NCBI GenBank assembly: GCA_040793985.1
Contig: JBFNJI010000014.1
Coordinates: forward strand, 62,001-126,000
Length of the DNA stretch: 64,000 bases
Direction of reading: 5' to 3'
DNA from: Thiodiazotropha sp040793985
GTDB taxonomy: Bacteria > Pseudomonadota > Gammaproteobacteria > Chromatiales > Chromatiaceae
Shown here: in pieces, positions 9,010 to 17,477 of the stretch
Layout: every line of letters starts with the position of its first letter
How positions within the stretch are numbered: position 1 is the first letter of the stretch
The notes under the pieces: model-generated
Told to the model about the DNA's origin: nothing
Seen by the model: the letters and a program-made list of their open reading frames with translations, nothing else
Databases searched by the model: none
Made by a program: the position numbers and the translations under genes

Positions 9010-9897
9010 ATGGACGAATTTGCCGTCATTCTGAAAGCAAGGCAATTTATTCGGGATGCTGGCATCAGTTCCATACCGGTTGATATCGAAAAATACGCAG
9101 CCGCCGCAAAGGCTAAAATTAAAGTCAGCACTAATCTTGATGACGATGAATCAGGGCAAACGTTTCCTTTAGCAGGAAAACACATCATCACCATTAACGG
9201 AAACCATAGGGAAGAACGCCAGCGATTTACGGTTCTTCACGAGATCGCCCATATCGTTCTCGAACTGCCTTCGCAGCATCACGGCACCAATATAACTACC
9301 TCGGACTTGGTCAGTTACCGTCGCCGCCCAAAAGAAGAAATTCTATGTGACGTTTTTGCAGCCGAATGCCTACTGCCATTCGACCAGTTCAAAAAGGACG
9401 TAGAGGATGTAGATGTATCGCTGGACGAACTCAAAGAGCTGGCAAATCGTTATCAGGCATCCATAACATCCACAGGGTCACGATTTGCTGTCAACTGCAA
9501 TATCCCTTGTGCATTCGTTCTGATGGAACATGGAAAAGTCCGCTATGTTTCTATGTCAAAATTTCTGCGCGAACGCAAAGGATGGATAGAGTTGGGCGTT
9601 CCGCTTCCAAAGGGAAGTGTTGCCGAACGAATATCAAAAAGCACATCCAGTCTTCAGGACTACGATGAGATACCAGCAGATGTGTGGTTTACAAACGGTG
9701 TGAATGGCTTTGATCTTTTAGCCGAAGAAGCTTTGTCCCTTCGCGAATGGGATCAATGCCTGTCACTGATCTGGTTTGATGATAACCTGAGGCCCACCGG
9801 ACAAAGCCGGGATCAATATCAGGATGATGATGACACATTACTGGAGGAACTGGACGGTGTTCTTCCCTGGCCTTCAAAAAGCCGTAGAAAAAAATAA
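9010..9897 (+). CDS. ImmA/IrrE-family metallopeptidase, CapP-like
   Basis: A 295-residue protein with the zincin motif HEIAH (residues 77-81) and the downstream acidic/aromatic stretch EEILCDVFAAECLLP, which carries the third metal ligand. The C-terminal 120 residues are outside the peptidase domain and may sense a signal. The gene begins directly at the stop of the HTH gene (TAA then ATG), so the two are translated together. By analogy with CapP and ImmA it would cleave the HTH repressor when activated. It is convergent with the VirB4-like ATPase gene that follows. Confidence 0.85.
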   Translation: MDEFAVILKARQFIRDAGISSIPVDIEKYAAAAKAKIKVSTNLDDDESGQTFPLAGKHIITINGNHREERQRFTVLHEIAHIVLELPSQHHGTNITTSDLVSYRRRPKEEILCDVFAAECLLPFDQFKKDVEDVDVSLDELKELANRYQASITSTGSRFAVNCNIPCAFVLMEHGKVRYVSMSKFLRERKGWIELGVPLPKGSVAERISKSTSSLQDYDEIPADVWFTNGVNGFDLLAEEALSLREWDQCLSLIWFDDNLRPTGQSRDQYQDDDDTLLEELDGVLPWPSKSRRKK

Positions 9898-9999
9898 CCT
9901 GTAGTGGTTCAGACTTGATCTGACACCTTGCTTGAGAAAGTGAGGGTTACCGGTTTTGATAGAAGTGCGAACTTTTAATCGAAACCTTAAGAGGCAACC

Positions 10000-12783
10000 C
10001 TACGCATCTCGATTACACGCAATCCTTTCAGCAATAACATGCACCGCCTCGAGTTCGCTGCAGTTGCGCTCCCGCATAATCGCGCCACGCTCGGCCTTTT
10101 CGTGTTTCTCGGTCATGGCAAGTGCCAGGGATAACGGCGGCGGAACATTACGAAATAGCGCTTCCATATTGTCGGAAAGCACGACACCCTCAACATACTT
10201 GCCCGGCTCCTTGCGAGCCGACAGCAACAGACTGCGCTGCACGTCAGTCAAATCCTTGAAGCGGGCAATTTGTTCAACCTCCTCCTTGGGCATCACCAGG
10301 CACAGCCACCACTCCATCATGTTGAGCATCTTGCGACTGGCATCGGGGAAGTCTTCCAGATTCTGTGTAGCAATCCAGAACCAGGCGCCGAGCTTGCGCC
10401 ACATCTTGGTGATCTTGACCACATAACGCGCCAGCAACGGATTGGTGGTAATGATGTGCCCTTCATCGGTCACCACCAGTGTCGGCCTAGCATCATGCTG
10501 GTGGCGCTCTACCAAATCGTTGATATGGCTCATCATGGAGATGTAAGCGACGGTGAGCTGGTCTTCATAGCCTTCCCGGGCCAGTATCCCCATCTCCAGA
10601 ATCGTGATGTCCGCTTCGGGCCAGGGGGTACCCTTCCGGTTAAAAAAGTGTCCAGCGAGACCTGAACAGAACAACGCCATGCCGTCACCCATCTCGATAG
10701 CCCTATTGCGCCGGTGGTCCGGCAGGCTTTCATCGTGACCGATACTCTGAAGTGCGGCGACGACATCCTGGGTGAGCACCTGATCGCGACCAGCCTCCTT
10801 GACGCTTTTGGCCGCGAGGAAAATCGCATTCCGGATTAAAAGTCGGTCAGCTCGAGTCATGCGCGCATCCTCGCGTTCATCACCCCCGGTGATCATGATG
10901 CGGGCCGCGATCTCCATTTCGCCGAGCACGTCGCGGCCGGTACCCTCCTCATCCATCTCGTCGTCATCTTCCAGCGCGTCTGGATCATCGCACAATGGCT
11001 GTTGACGTTCTTTCTGTAGTACCCGCAATGCATCGGCGAATGGCGGCAGACTGACATCGGTGTTCGGGTTCAGGGTAACCTGGTTGACGGCCAGACCATG
11101 GGCCTGAAACTGCTGACCCAGCAGCGAGAAGGAACCGCCGGCTTCGATGATGAAAATGCGCGGGCGGTACATGGCGGCCATCTGTTGCAGCAGATAGACC
11201 AGCATTGCCGACTTACCGGCGCCGGTGGGACCGAGGATCAGCATGTGTGCGTTCTTCTTCCGGTCGGCCCGATGCAGGGGATCGAACACAAGCGGCTCGG
11301 CACCCCGGTTGAAGAACACCAGACCCGGGTGGCCGGTACCTTTGGATCGGCCGTACAGGGGTAGGAGATTCGCCGTATGACTGGAAAACACCAATCGTGA
11401 ACGGCGACTAGATTTCTCCAACGCGGCATCGTAGGCCATGGGCAGATTGCGAATATAGCTGTCGAGCGCCAGCAGATCGGCTTCGTGGAGAATCGGTTGC
11501 AGCCCGTTGGGCAACAACAACGCGTTCAACTGATTGACATTGGCGCGCAAGGTCTTCATATCGTTACCGCGCACATAGAACCCAATGCCCAGCGGATAGA
11601 GCTTGTTACCGCGCGCCATCTCCCGCTCCACGGCTTCGGCGTCTTCCTTGGTGAGCTCGGCCTCCGCGGAATCACCCACTGCGGCCCGTTTGACCTGGGC
11701 GATGTGATTACGCGTGAAGTCCTGAGGCTTGGCCGTCAGGGTCAGCACCATCACGGTGTATTCAGGAAATCGGTCAAACAGTGAAAAGACATGATCGCCG
11801 GCCTGGCGCTCGGCCGTCATGTGGCCCACCTCGGGCGCACGGCGCAGTCCCTGGATGGTCACCAGCGTATGCGGCAGGTCATCGAACCACCAGGTCGCCG
11901 AGGCATTGTCCGAGTGAGGCATCGTCAGCGTCAGGCGCTCGGCAAGATCATGCCCGAATGGCAGGTCTTCATCCCCCGGATAGGGGGCAATCTCCAGTAA
12001 CTTATCGGGATCACCGCCCGTAATCTCAGGCCTTGGGTTGAACCATTTCAACAACCATTCGTAGAGGTCCCGACCTGTACTACGGCGTACCCGAATTCCG
12101 GCCGAGGCCAGTGAGGCTACCCACTTGGTGGCCACATCGTTCAGGGATTCCTCGATTTCCACAGCGGAAGGCACCCGGCCATTGGGTTTCAGACGACGGT
12201 ACAACGTGGCCCGCACACGCCGGACCTGGCCTCGCCACTGGGTACCGGTCACCGCGGTGTCTTCAAAGAGACCACCGGGACGAGTAATCCGGGCGAGATG
12301 CTCCGACAATGTTCGCTGGAAGTGGCGGGTATAGTCTGACTCCCGCGCACCGGGCTGGGCATAGTCCGCGATCTCCTGCTCGAATCCCTGAAGACTCGGA
12401 TCGTCCTGGACGTACACCTGCAAGATCCACGGGGCATCGTCTTCTTCAGGAATGGCATCGGTCAGTGCGGTCTGGATCGCATCGCGTAGCTGCGTCATGA
12501 ACGCAGGTGTACGCGCCTCGGTACCGGCCGGGATCAGTTCGAAGAGGGCGCCGACACTGATCCCGTCTTCCAGAAGAAAGGTACGGCTCGCTGGGTTGTA
12601 TTCCATCCACGGCAAGAAGTCAGTAAACGACGGCGGGCGTTCATACAGCTGCTTGACCTGGTTCGTCGTGACAGGCAAGTCTTCGGCTTTGGCATCCTGC
12701 GTCGCTCTACCTCCTGCATCCCTGCAGTCGTCGCTTTGCCCTTCTTGCTTTGAGGGCGTAGGGACTGATTTCATGAAACTCAC
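10000..12783 (-). CDS. conjugative transfer ATPase, VirB4/TraC-like, PFL_4706 family (TIGR03744)
   Basis: Cytoplasmic ATPase of 927 residues that powers pilus and mating-channel assembly. The Walker A motif is GPTGAGKS, the C-terminal RecA-like domain holds TLVVTDEGH (Walker B), and the order after it (IATQNLEDF) is typical of VirB4/TraC. Size fits the TIGR03744 family. The GTG start at 12783 overlaps the stop of the upstream lipoprotein gene by 4 bases, so they are coupled. Downstream, the transfer operon is interrupted by the 3.3-9.9 kb cargo before PFL_4709 resumes it. Confidence 0.9.
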   Translation of the reverse strand: MSFMKSVPTPSKQEGQSDDCRDAGGRATQDAKAEDLPVTTNQVKQLYERPPSFTDFLPWMEYNPASRTFLLEDGISVGALFELIPAGTEARTPAFMTQLRDAIQTALTDAIPEEDDAPWILQVYVQDDPSLQGFEQEIADYAQPGARESDYTRHFQRTLSEHLARITRPGGLFEDTAVTGTQWRGQVRRVRATLYRRLKPNGRVPSAVEIEESLNDVATKWVASLASAGIRVRRSTGRDLYEWLLKWFNPRPEITGGDPDKLLEIAPYPGDEDLPFGHDLAERLTLTMPHSDNASATWWFDDLPHTLVTIQGLRRAPEVGHMTAERQAGDHVFSLFDRFPEYTVMVLTLTAKPQDFTRNHIAQVKRAAVGDSAEAELTKEDAEAVEREMARGNKLYPLGIGFYVRGNDMKTLRANVNQLNALLLPNGLQPILHEADLLALDSYIRNLPMAYDAALEKSSRRSRLVFSSHTANLLPLYGRSKGTGHPGLVFFNRGAEPLVFDPLHRADRKKNAHMLILGPTGAGKSAMLVYLLQQMAAMYRPRIFIIEAGGSFSLLGQQFQAHGLAVNQVTLNPNTDVSLPPFADALRVLQKERQQPLCDDPDALEDDDEMDEEGTGRDVLGEMEIAARIMITGGDEREDARMTRADRLLIRNAIFLAAKSVKEAGRDQVLTQDVVAALQSIGHDESLPDHRRNRAIEMGDGMALFCSGLAGHFFNRKGTPWPEADITILEMGILAREGYEDQLTVAYISMMSHINDLVERHQHDARPTLVVTDEGHIITTNPLLARYVVKITKMWRKLGAWFWIATQNLEDFPDASRKMLNMMEWWLCLVMPKEEVEQIARFKDLTDVQRSLLLSARKEPGKYVEGVVLSDNMEALFRNVPPPLSLALAMTEKHEKAERGAIMRERNCSELEAVHVIAERIACNRDA

Positions 12784-13202
12784 CGGCGGATACCACCCTG
12801 ATGGCTACGGACTTCACCGGGTAGCGCATATTCCACCTGTTCATACATCGGGAAGGCGGTCGTATAGCCAGGCACCGGTGCGCCGGCATCACCGGCCAGG
12901 TGCGGGAAGATGTACATCACCAGCGTCGGATTAGGCAGGCGAGGAAACAGCACATCGATCTCGTTGAAAGCATCTCGTGTATAACCATGCAGCGCCGGTT
13001 CACCCGCGACGATAGGCCGATCACCCAGCTCACCACGAATGACCTGGGGATTGTCGGCATTCATCTCGTGCACGTGGCCCTCATAGATCGCCTTCATCGA
13101 AGGGCCATCCTGAGGTAATACGGTGTCCTTGGTGCTGGCGCAACCGGCCAGCACCAGGCTAATCAAGCCGAGTACGGCGATAGGGGTCGAGGACGGTTTC
13201 AT
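12780..13202 (-). CDS. ICE conjugative transfer lipoprotein, TIGR03751 family
   Basis: Lipoprotein of 140 residues with a signal peptide and lipobox LVLAGC (Cys about 21). The mature part is short and contains FPRLPNPTLVMYIFPHL, a Pro-rich stretch seen in TraV-like outer-membrane lipoproteins of this ICE class. Its 5' end overlaps the TIGR03752 gene by 44 bases and its 3' end overlaps the ATPase gene by 4. The likely place is the outer-membrane ring of the transfer channel. Confidence 0.85.
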   Translation of the reverse strand: MKPSSTPIAVLGLISLVLAGCASTKDTVLPQDGPSMKAIYEGHVHEMNADNPQVIRGELGDRPIVAGEPALHGYTRDAFNEIDVLFPRLPNPTLVMYIFPHLAGDAGAPVPGYTTAFPMYEQVEYALPGEVRSHQGGIRR

Positions 13203-14568
13203 GGGTCAGTTTCCTGCCAGTGGTATCGAAATCAATAGGGAGTTCCCGGTCAACATGGATGGCAATGCGGATGCCGGCCGGGACGAAGACAGCATCGAAG
13301 CTCTGGGACTGGCGTTCCAGCAGCCACTTCGACACTTCCTCACTGCCGCCGGAAATGGTCTTTCCCAACACGAAGCGACCGGAATCGCCGCTGACGCTAC
13401 TGGTGACACTGCCCGCATTGCTCACCACCGATGTCGTCTCGGCATTGGCCGCTGCTTCCGCCGCAGCCTGGATGGCCATCACACCGATCCGTTGGCTAAG
13501 AAACGCCGGCGCGTTGGTCTTGCGTTCACCGGTGATGCAGGGAATGCCCTGTTCGTCGGAGATCCAGCCCAGCGGCTTTTCTGCGCCACCTCCCTGATTG
13601 CCTCGGTCATCGCCAGAAATGGTTCGGATGGTGCCATCCTCGAAAACGAAGGTGACCGAATCGAGGCGACCGGTCACACATGAAAGCGTCCAGTCTCCAA
13701 CGGCGGTCCCACTCCACACCATGCCTTGAACGCCCGGCACCGTGAGGCCATTGGCGGCCAGGTTATCTGCGCCGGTGATGACCTTGAATGGCATCGGATC
13801 ACGAACCTGTCCTTGTACAGGCACCCGGCCTACCAGGGCCGTCATGGCCGTCGAACCGATCAGGGTGGCGTTACGGGGAACCGTATAAACGGGATGGACA
13901 GTGCTAAGTTCCTGAGTCAATGCCTGTTTAATTTTTGGAGTCTTTTCAGTCGCCGATGTCAACGCACTTCCGGTCGACTGACCTACCCTCTGCAGCAGGC
14001 TGTTACCATTGGCTACTAACGCAGCATCATCGACGATATCCAGCGGTTCGACCCAGATCAGGCTGTCAGAAGTTGCAGCCCCCTCTCCAACGTCATCGAG
14101 ACCCAGACCCACCGGGATGTCACTGCCACTTTGGTTGGGGTAACGCTGGGAAAGAGACTGGGACAGCGCATCCACACGCGCCGTCAGGGAAGAAAGCACA
14201 CCGGCATCGATCCGATCGCGTGACTCCCGGTCTTTTTCATGGGAGAGCAGCTCACGCTTGACCCGGGTTGTGACGTTCTCCTCGATCTGGTGACGGTTGG
14301 CCAGCAATTCACGGTTTTCTTTGCGCAGCTGGTCATTGTCCTTTCGTAAAGCCTGTACTTCCGTGGTCATGGACGCGACATTGGCCGTCAGCGTCTTAAT
14401 GGTATCGGCAGGACTGTCCGCATCCGGCGCGGGCGCCTGTGGCACACTCTCCAGAACAAGTGCATCTTCAGGTTCCTGCGAACAGGATTTCAGGGTGACG
14501 AATACCAGCATCAGTACAACGGCGCCGGCAAGCAGGGGTAAGAGTCGGTTGGAGGTTGCAATCGCCAT
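13159..14568 (-). CDS. ICE transfer protein TraB/VirB10-like, PFL_4705 family (TIGR03752)
   Basis: Inner-membrane-anchored periplasmic protein of 469 residues. One TM segment (about 8-25) is followed by a coiled coil (about 55-130, with repeated Leu/Glu/Lys), a linker, and a C-terminal beta-rich domain. The latter carries PRNATLIGSTAMTALVGRVP and the conserved QAAAEAAANAETTS-type helix near the end. This is the TraB/VirB10 layout that links inner and outer membrane parts of the channel. It is in tight operon order between TIGR03749 and TIGR03751. Confidence 0.88.
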   Translation of the reverse strand: MAIATSNRLLPLLAGAVVLMLVFVTLKSCSQEPEDALVLESVPQAPAPDADSPADTIKTLTANVASMTTEVQALRKDNDQLRKENRELLANRHQIEENVTTRVKRELLSHEKDRESRDRIDAGVLSSLTARVDALSQSLSQRYPNQSGSDIPVGLGLDDVGEGAATSDSLIWVEPLDIVDDAALVANGNSLLQRVGQSTGSALTSATEKTPKIKQALTQELSTVHPVYTVPRNATLIGSTAMTALVGRVPVQGQVRDPMPFKVITGADNLAANGLTVPGVQGMVWSGTAVGDWTLSCVTGRLDSVTFVFEDGTIRTISGDDRGNQGGGAEKPLGWISDEQGIPCITGERKTNAPAFLSQRIGVMAIQAAAEAAANAETTSVVSNAGSVTSSVSGDSGRFVLGKTISGGSEEVSKWLLERQSQSFDAVFVPAGIRIAIHVDRELPIDFDTTGRKLTHETVLDPYRRTRLD

Positions 14569-14576
14569 GGTAAGCC

Positions 14577-15374
14577 CTAGTACGAAACGCCAAACGGCCG
14601 GGCGGAGATCAGATAAACAGCCGTGGTATCCGCTTCATCGCCTTTGGGAAATAGACGGTGGTGCTGAAAGGTTGCCGTCAGCCAGGTGCCCCGAAGGTTG
14701 CGTGGGTCCAGTGTTAGCGCCTGTTCGGTACGGTTGGTGAGCTTGACCGCAGTGACATAGAGACCCTTGGCGCGCCATGCCACCAGAGGGACCCCTTCAA
14801 CGGCGCCACCATGGTACAGATCGACGGAATCACGGCTGACCGGCACACGGACAATGCCGGGTTGGTCTTTGACCAGGCGCGCCGGGGCATAGAGCTGTTG
14901 GGCGGCGAAGCGGGTCAGCTGAATAAAATCAGGCCGCTCCTGTTCCGGCTCAAGAACGCCAGTCGCCTGTTCTTTCTCATTGCCCTGATCACCTGTCACA
15001 TAGATTTGAATCGGATGGTCCGACCCACCATCTTCAGTCGCCGTCACATCGAACAGATAGAGTCGTCCACTATCGAGTTCACGCACCATGAGCCGGTTGG
15101 ACCCAAAGGACGTATGCGCCAACAAGTAGACCATCCCGTTGACACTCTGCGTGCGCAGCACACCCGCAACGGTGGCCGGCACACCCACCTTTACTGCGGC
15201 GGGAAATTCAATCCGCTGTTCCTGACCAACTGCGAGTTCCAACCGGATCGGTGCTTTCTTCCACTCGATCCGCTCTAGTGTTTCCGTCTCGGCATGCACG
15301 AGTGACTGCATCAAAAGCAGCGTCACGCCCAGACACGTAGCCATTACGGAGTGGTTTGATGGTTTTTTTCGCAT
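14577..15374 (-). CDS. ICE transfer protein TraK-like, PFL_4704 family (TIGR03749)
   Basis: Exported protein of 265 residues with a signal peptide (residues 1-28, ending VHAE). The mature N-terminal half (ERIEWKKAPIRLELAVGQEQRIEFP) has the beta-strand pattern of VirB9/TraK secretins, and the C-terminal part is a second beta-domain (LTNRTEQALTLDPRNLRG). It would form the outer-membrane core with the TIGR03751 lipoprotein and the TraB-like protein. Gaps to its neighbours are 8 and 12 bases. Confidence 0.85.
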   Translation of the reverse strand: MRKKPSNHSVMATCLGVTLLLMQSLVHAETETLERIEWKKAPIRLELAVGQEQRIEFPAAVKVGVPATVAGVLRTQSVNGMVYLLAHTSFGSNRLMVRELDSGRLYLFDVTATEDGGSDHPIQIYVTGDQGNEKEQATGVLEPEQERPDFIQLTRFAAQQLYAPARLVKDQPGIVRVPVSRDSVDLYHGGAVEGVPLVAWRAKGLYVTAVKLTNRTEQALTLDPRNLRGTWLTATFQHHRLFPKGDEADTTAVYLISARPFGVSY

Positions 15375-15386
15375 GGGTTGCTCCTG

Positions 15387-16040
15387 CTATTGTTCTTGCC
15401 CGGCATCGTCACCGAGTTCTGATTCTTCCAGCCGACGAGGCCCATCACTCGCAAAGCCGTCCAACGCCAGCCCCCAGGGATTGGCTTCCGGATCGACCGC
15501 GAGACTGACCACCCGCAAGGGATAGCGAATAGCGGTTTTCTTCACGGTCATGCCTTTCACCGACTCGAACAGATCGAGATCCAGCCAGACCACCCAAACG
15601 CCTGGCGCGAGCACATCGACACGACGTTCCTCGTAACCATGTCCGGCAATCTCATGCACACCTCGCACCCGGTAGGCCAGCTCACCCTTACGGCCTTTCT
15701 GTTCCAGATCGGCCATGAGCTCCGTCCGGTATCGCGGCGTCACATACGGAGAAATGCGGAAGATGGCCTTGCCGTAGTCCTTGGCTCCATCATCGGGCCA
15801 ACGATTAAGCTGCTGGAAGATGTAAAAGGCAAAGGCATACACATTGGCCGCCGGCACTTCGTCGACCGAGAGCGTCGCCCCTGAGCGCAGATCGGGAGGG
15901 ACATGCACCGTCAACTGCTTCGGCGCCTGACTCCAGCCAAACCAGAGAACCAGGATCACAACGAACTGGAGGCCGATCACCACCCATAGTGAGCGCAGGT
16001 GCGCGCGAACGTTATCGATCTCGGTGCGGTAACGTCGCAT
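15387..16040 (-). CDS. ICE transfer protein TraE-like, PFL_4703 family (TIGR03746)
   Basis: Bitopic inner-membrane protein of about 217 residues with one TM near the N-terminus (residues 14-36) and a VirB8/TraE-like periplasmic domain. The open frame extends upstream to 16157, but the first 39 codons lie inside the TIGR03750 gene and lack the family pattern. The ATG at 16040 (MRRYRTEIDN) gives a normal family start with a 29-base overlap. The protein ends in an acidic tail. Confidence 0.82.
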   Translation of the reverse strand: MRRYRTEIDNVRAHLRSLWVVIGLQFVVILVLWFGWSQAPKQLTVHVPPDLRSGATLSVDEVPAANVYAFAFYIFQQLNRWPDDGAKDYGKAIFRISPYVTPRYRTELMADLEQKGRKGELAYRVRGVHEIAGHGYEERRVDVLAPGVWVVWLDLDLFESVKGMTVKKTAIRYPLRVVSLAVDPEANPWGLALDGFASDGPRRLEESELGDDAGQEQ

Positions 16041-16392
16041 ACCGTGTTCTCCCAATATCCCAGGCGCCACTGCGCCGAATGAACGGCGCGCGGCGCAAAC
16101 CATGGTCCGACAACCAGATGGCAATCTGTTGCTGGTAATAGCCATCCGGTCGGCCACGTTTCAGCCGCTGGAACAGCCCCGCCATAACGATGACTGTTCC
16201 CACGACACCGACACCGGCCATGCCGAACCCCATGGTGACCGCGCCCAACAAACCCGCCAGGAGGAGGCTAACGGGTAACCAGATGAGCGCGGCCACACCC
16301 ACGATGATGCCCAGTTCGGACGACGAGCAGCCCTTGAAAATCGCCGGCTCTACATTGAGCCGGTCGGCCAGAATGTCGTCTCGATCCGACAT
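16012..16392 (-). CDS. ICE transfer protein TraL-like, TIGR03750 family
   Basis: Inner-membrane protein of 126 residues with two closely spaced TM segments (about 28-47 and 53-72), then a basic cytosolic tail (RLKRGRPDGYYQQQ). The N-terminus (DRLNVEPAIFKGCSSSE) is characteristic of the family. It is the VirB3/TraL analogue, lying between the pilin-like gene (3-base gap) and the TraE-like gene. Confidence 0.85.
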   Translation of the reverse strand: MSDRDDILADRLNVEPAIFKGCSSSELGIIVGVAALIWLPVSLLLAGLLGAVTMGFGMAGVGVVGTVIVMAGLFQRLKRGRPDGYYQQQIAIWLSDHGLRRAPFIRRSGAWDIGRTRYATLPHRDR

Positions 16393-16395
16393 CGG

Positions 16396-16746
16396 TTAGA
16401 TGACGCCCGCGGCTTCGGTGAGCAGGTAGCTGGCAAAGATCAGTACGATCGCACCGACGATGCCGAGCACGCCAACTTCGGCCCATTCGGCCTTACCCTG
16501 GCGAGCCTCGTTGAACTTGGCGAAGCCGAGATAGGCAATCCACAGGAAGCCCAGCACAGCGATCGCCAGACCCAGGACCAGACCACCATCCTTGATGTAA
16601 CCCGAAATGAGCCCAATCCAGTCACCGGCTGCGGGTGCGGTACTGGGTGCCACCGGGGTCGGCAACGCTGCCAATACCGGCTGGCCTGCCATAACTGCGA
16701 GCAACCCAGCTGCGGTTACCACCTTTTTTACTGCTTTCTTCATCAT
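16396..16746 (-). CDS. ICE pilin-like protein TraA/VirB2-like, TIGR03745 family
   Basis: A 116-residue protein with a cleaved signal peptide (ending QPVLAA) and two TM segments, the layout of VirB2/TraA pilins. The frame is open further upstream, but the ATG at 16746 is preceded by GGAGAG at correct spacing and gives a standard signal peptide. A one-codon-later ATG (16743) is also possible. The position between TIGR03758 and TIGR03750 is conserved in the family. Confidence 0.85.
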   Translation of the reverse strand: MMKKAVKKVVTAAGLLAVMAGQPVLAALPTPVAPSTAPAAGDWIGLISGYIKDGGLVLGLAIAVLGFLWIAYLGFAKFNEARQGKAEWAEVGVLGIVGAIVLIFASYLLTEAAGVI

Positions 16747-16831
16747 TACTTTCTCTCCGAAGTAACGGGGTTGCCCCCTGTCAATAAATACGGGGAACTC
16801 CCCGAACCCCTGCGACAATGGCCAACGGCCG

Positions 16832-17062
16832 CTACCGCAGATAAAAACCCAACACCATGAGCACGATGCTGGCACGCAGCGCCGACCAGACCACATCGAA
16901 CAAAACGACCTGCCCGTTCTGCCAGGCACGGAAGGTGCCCAGCGAGACCCAAATAACCCAGACGAAGGCCAGCACCAGCACGACCGATGCGATGCCGGTC
17001 AGCAACGTGGCCGGTGTAAAACCGGAGCCTGCTTGAAATGCCGTGTTCTGTGCTGCCGTCAT
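16832..17062 (-). CDS. ICE small membrane protein, TIGR03758 family
   Basis: A 76-residue inner-membrane protein with two predicted TM helices (about 20-40 and 53-74) separated by a short polar loop (GTFRAWQNGQ). The size and position between the RAQPRD gene and the pilin-like gene match TIGR03758. Its role in the transfer channel is not known. It ends at the sequence VLGFYLR. Confidence 0.85.
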   Translation of the reverse strand: MTAAQNTAFQAGSGFTPATLLTGIASVVLVLAFVWVIWVSLGTFRAWQNGQVVLFDVVWSALRASIVLMVLGFYLR

Positions 17063-17071
17063 GACCCGATA

Positions 17072-17374
17072 TCACCGACGGTAATCGCCACGCAGCGGCG
17101 GGAAAGTCCGGGGTTCCGAACGTGGTGCATCGATGTGCTCCTGGATCCCGAATCGAATCCGGTCAAGATCCTTACGCAGCCACTCATACTGGAAACGAAC
17201 GCGGGCATCTGGATTGGCTTGAGAAGCCGCTTCCGTGATCAGTGGGTCCATGGCTTGAAGTTCGTGGATAATCCGAGCGAGTGCTGCCCGTTCGCCATCT
17301 GCGTCAGCAATGGCGAACTGAACCGGCAATACAGCCGCCAACAGTCCTGAGACCAGCAGTTTGGTAATTTGCAT
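17072..17374 (-). CDS. ICE RAQPRD-family exported protein (TIGR01690)
   Basis: About 100 residues: signal peptide followed by a helical domain ending in a Pro/Arg-rich tail (RSEPRTFPPLRGDYRR), the RAQPRD-type pattern. The start at 17374 is preceded by GGGGAGGA at good spacing; an upstream ATG at 17407 is less likely. This gene should be directly downstream of TIGR03747 in relatives, but here 10.7 kb of cargo separates them. Its function is unknown. Confidence 0.85.
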   Translation of the reverse strand: MQITKLLVSGLLAAVLPVQFAIADADGERAALARIIHELQAMDPLITEAASQANPDARVRFQYEWLRKDLDRIRFGIQEHIDAPRSEPRTFPPLRGDYRR

Positions 17375-17477
17375 GGATGTCCTCCCCGTGTTGCGCATGA
17401 CGCGCATGGTGGGGGATTCGAGGAGGACTAGATATGGAAAATCAATTCAGAGGGTTGCTTGGTTTTTACTCGAACTA

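Noticed and set aside
3343..9897. Calling the locus CBASS outright
   Set aside because: No CD-NTase gene is present; only the Cap2/Cap3-like fusion and CapH/CapP-like switch are shared.
9898..9999. Possible insertion-sequence relic between the ImmA-type gene and the VirB4-like ATPase
   Set aside because: Short stretch reminiscent of an element end, but no inverted repeat, target duplication or transposase fragment can be shown.
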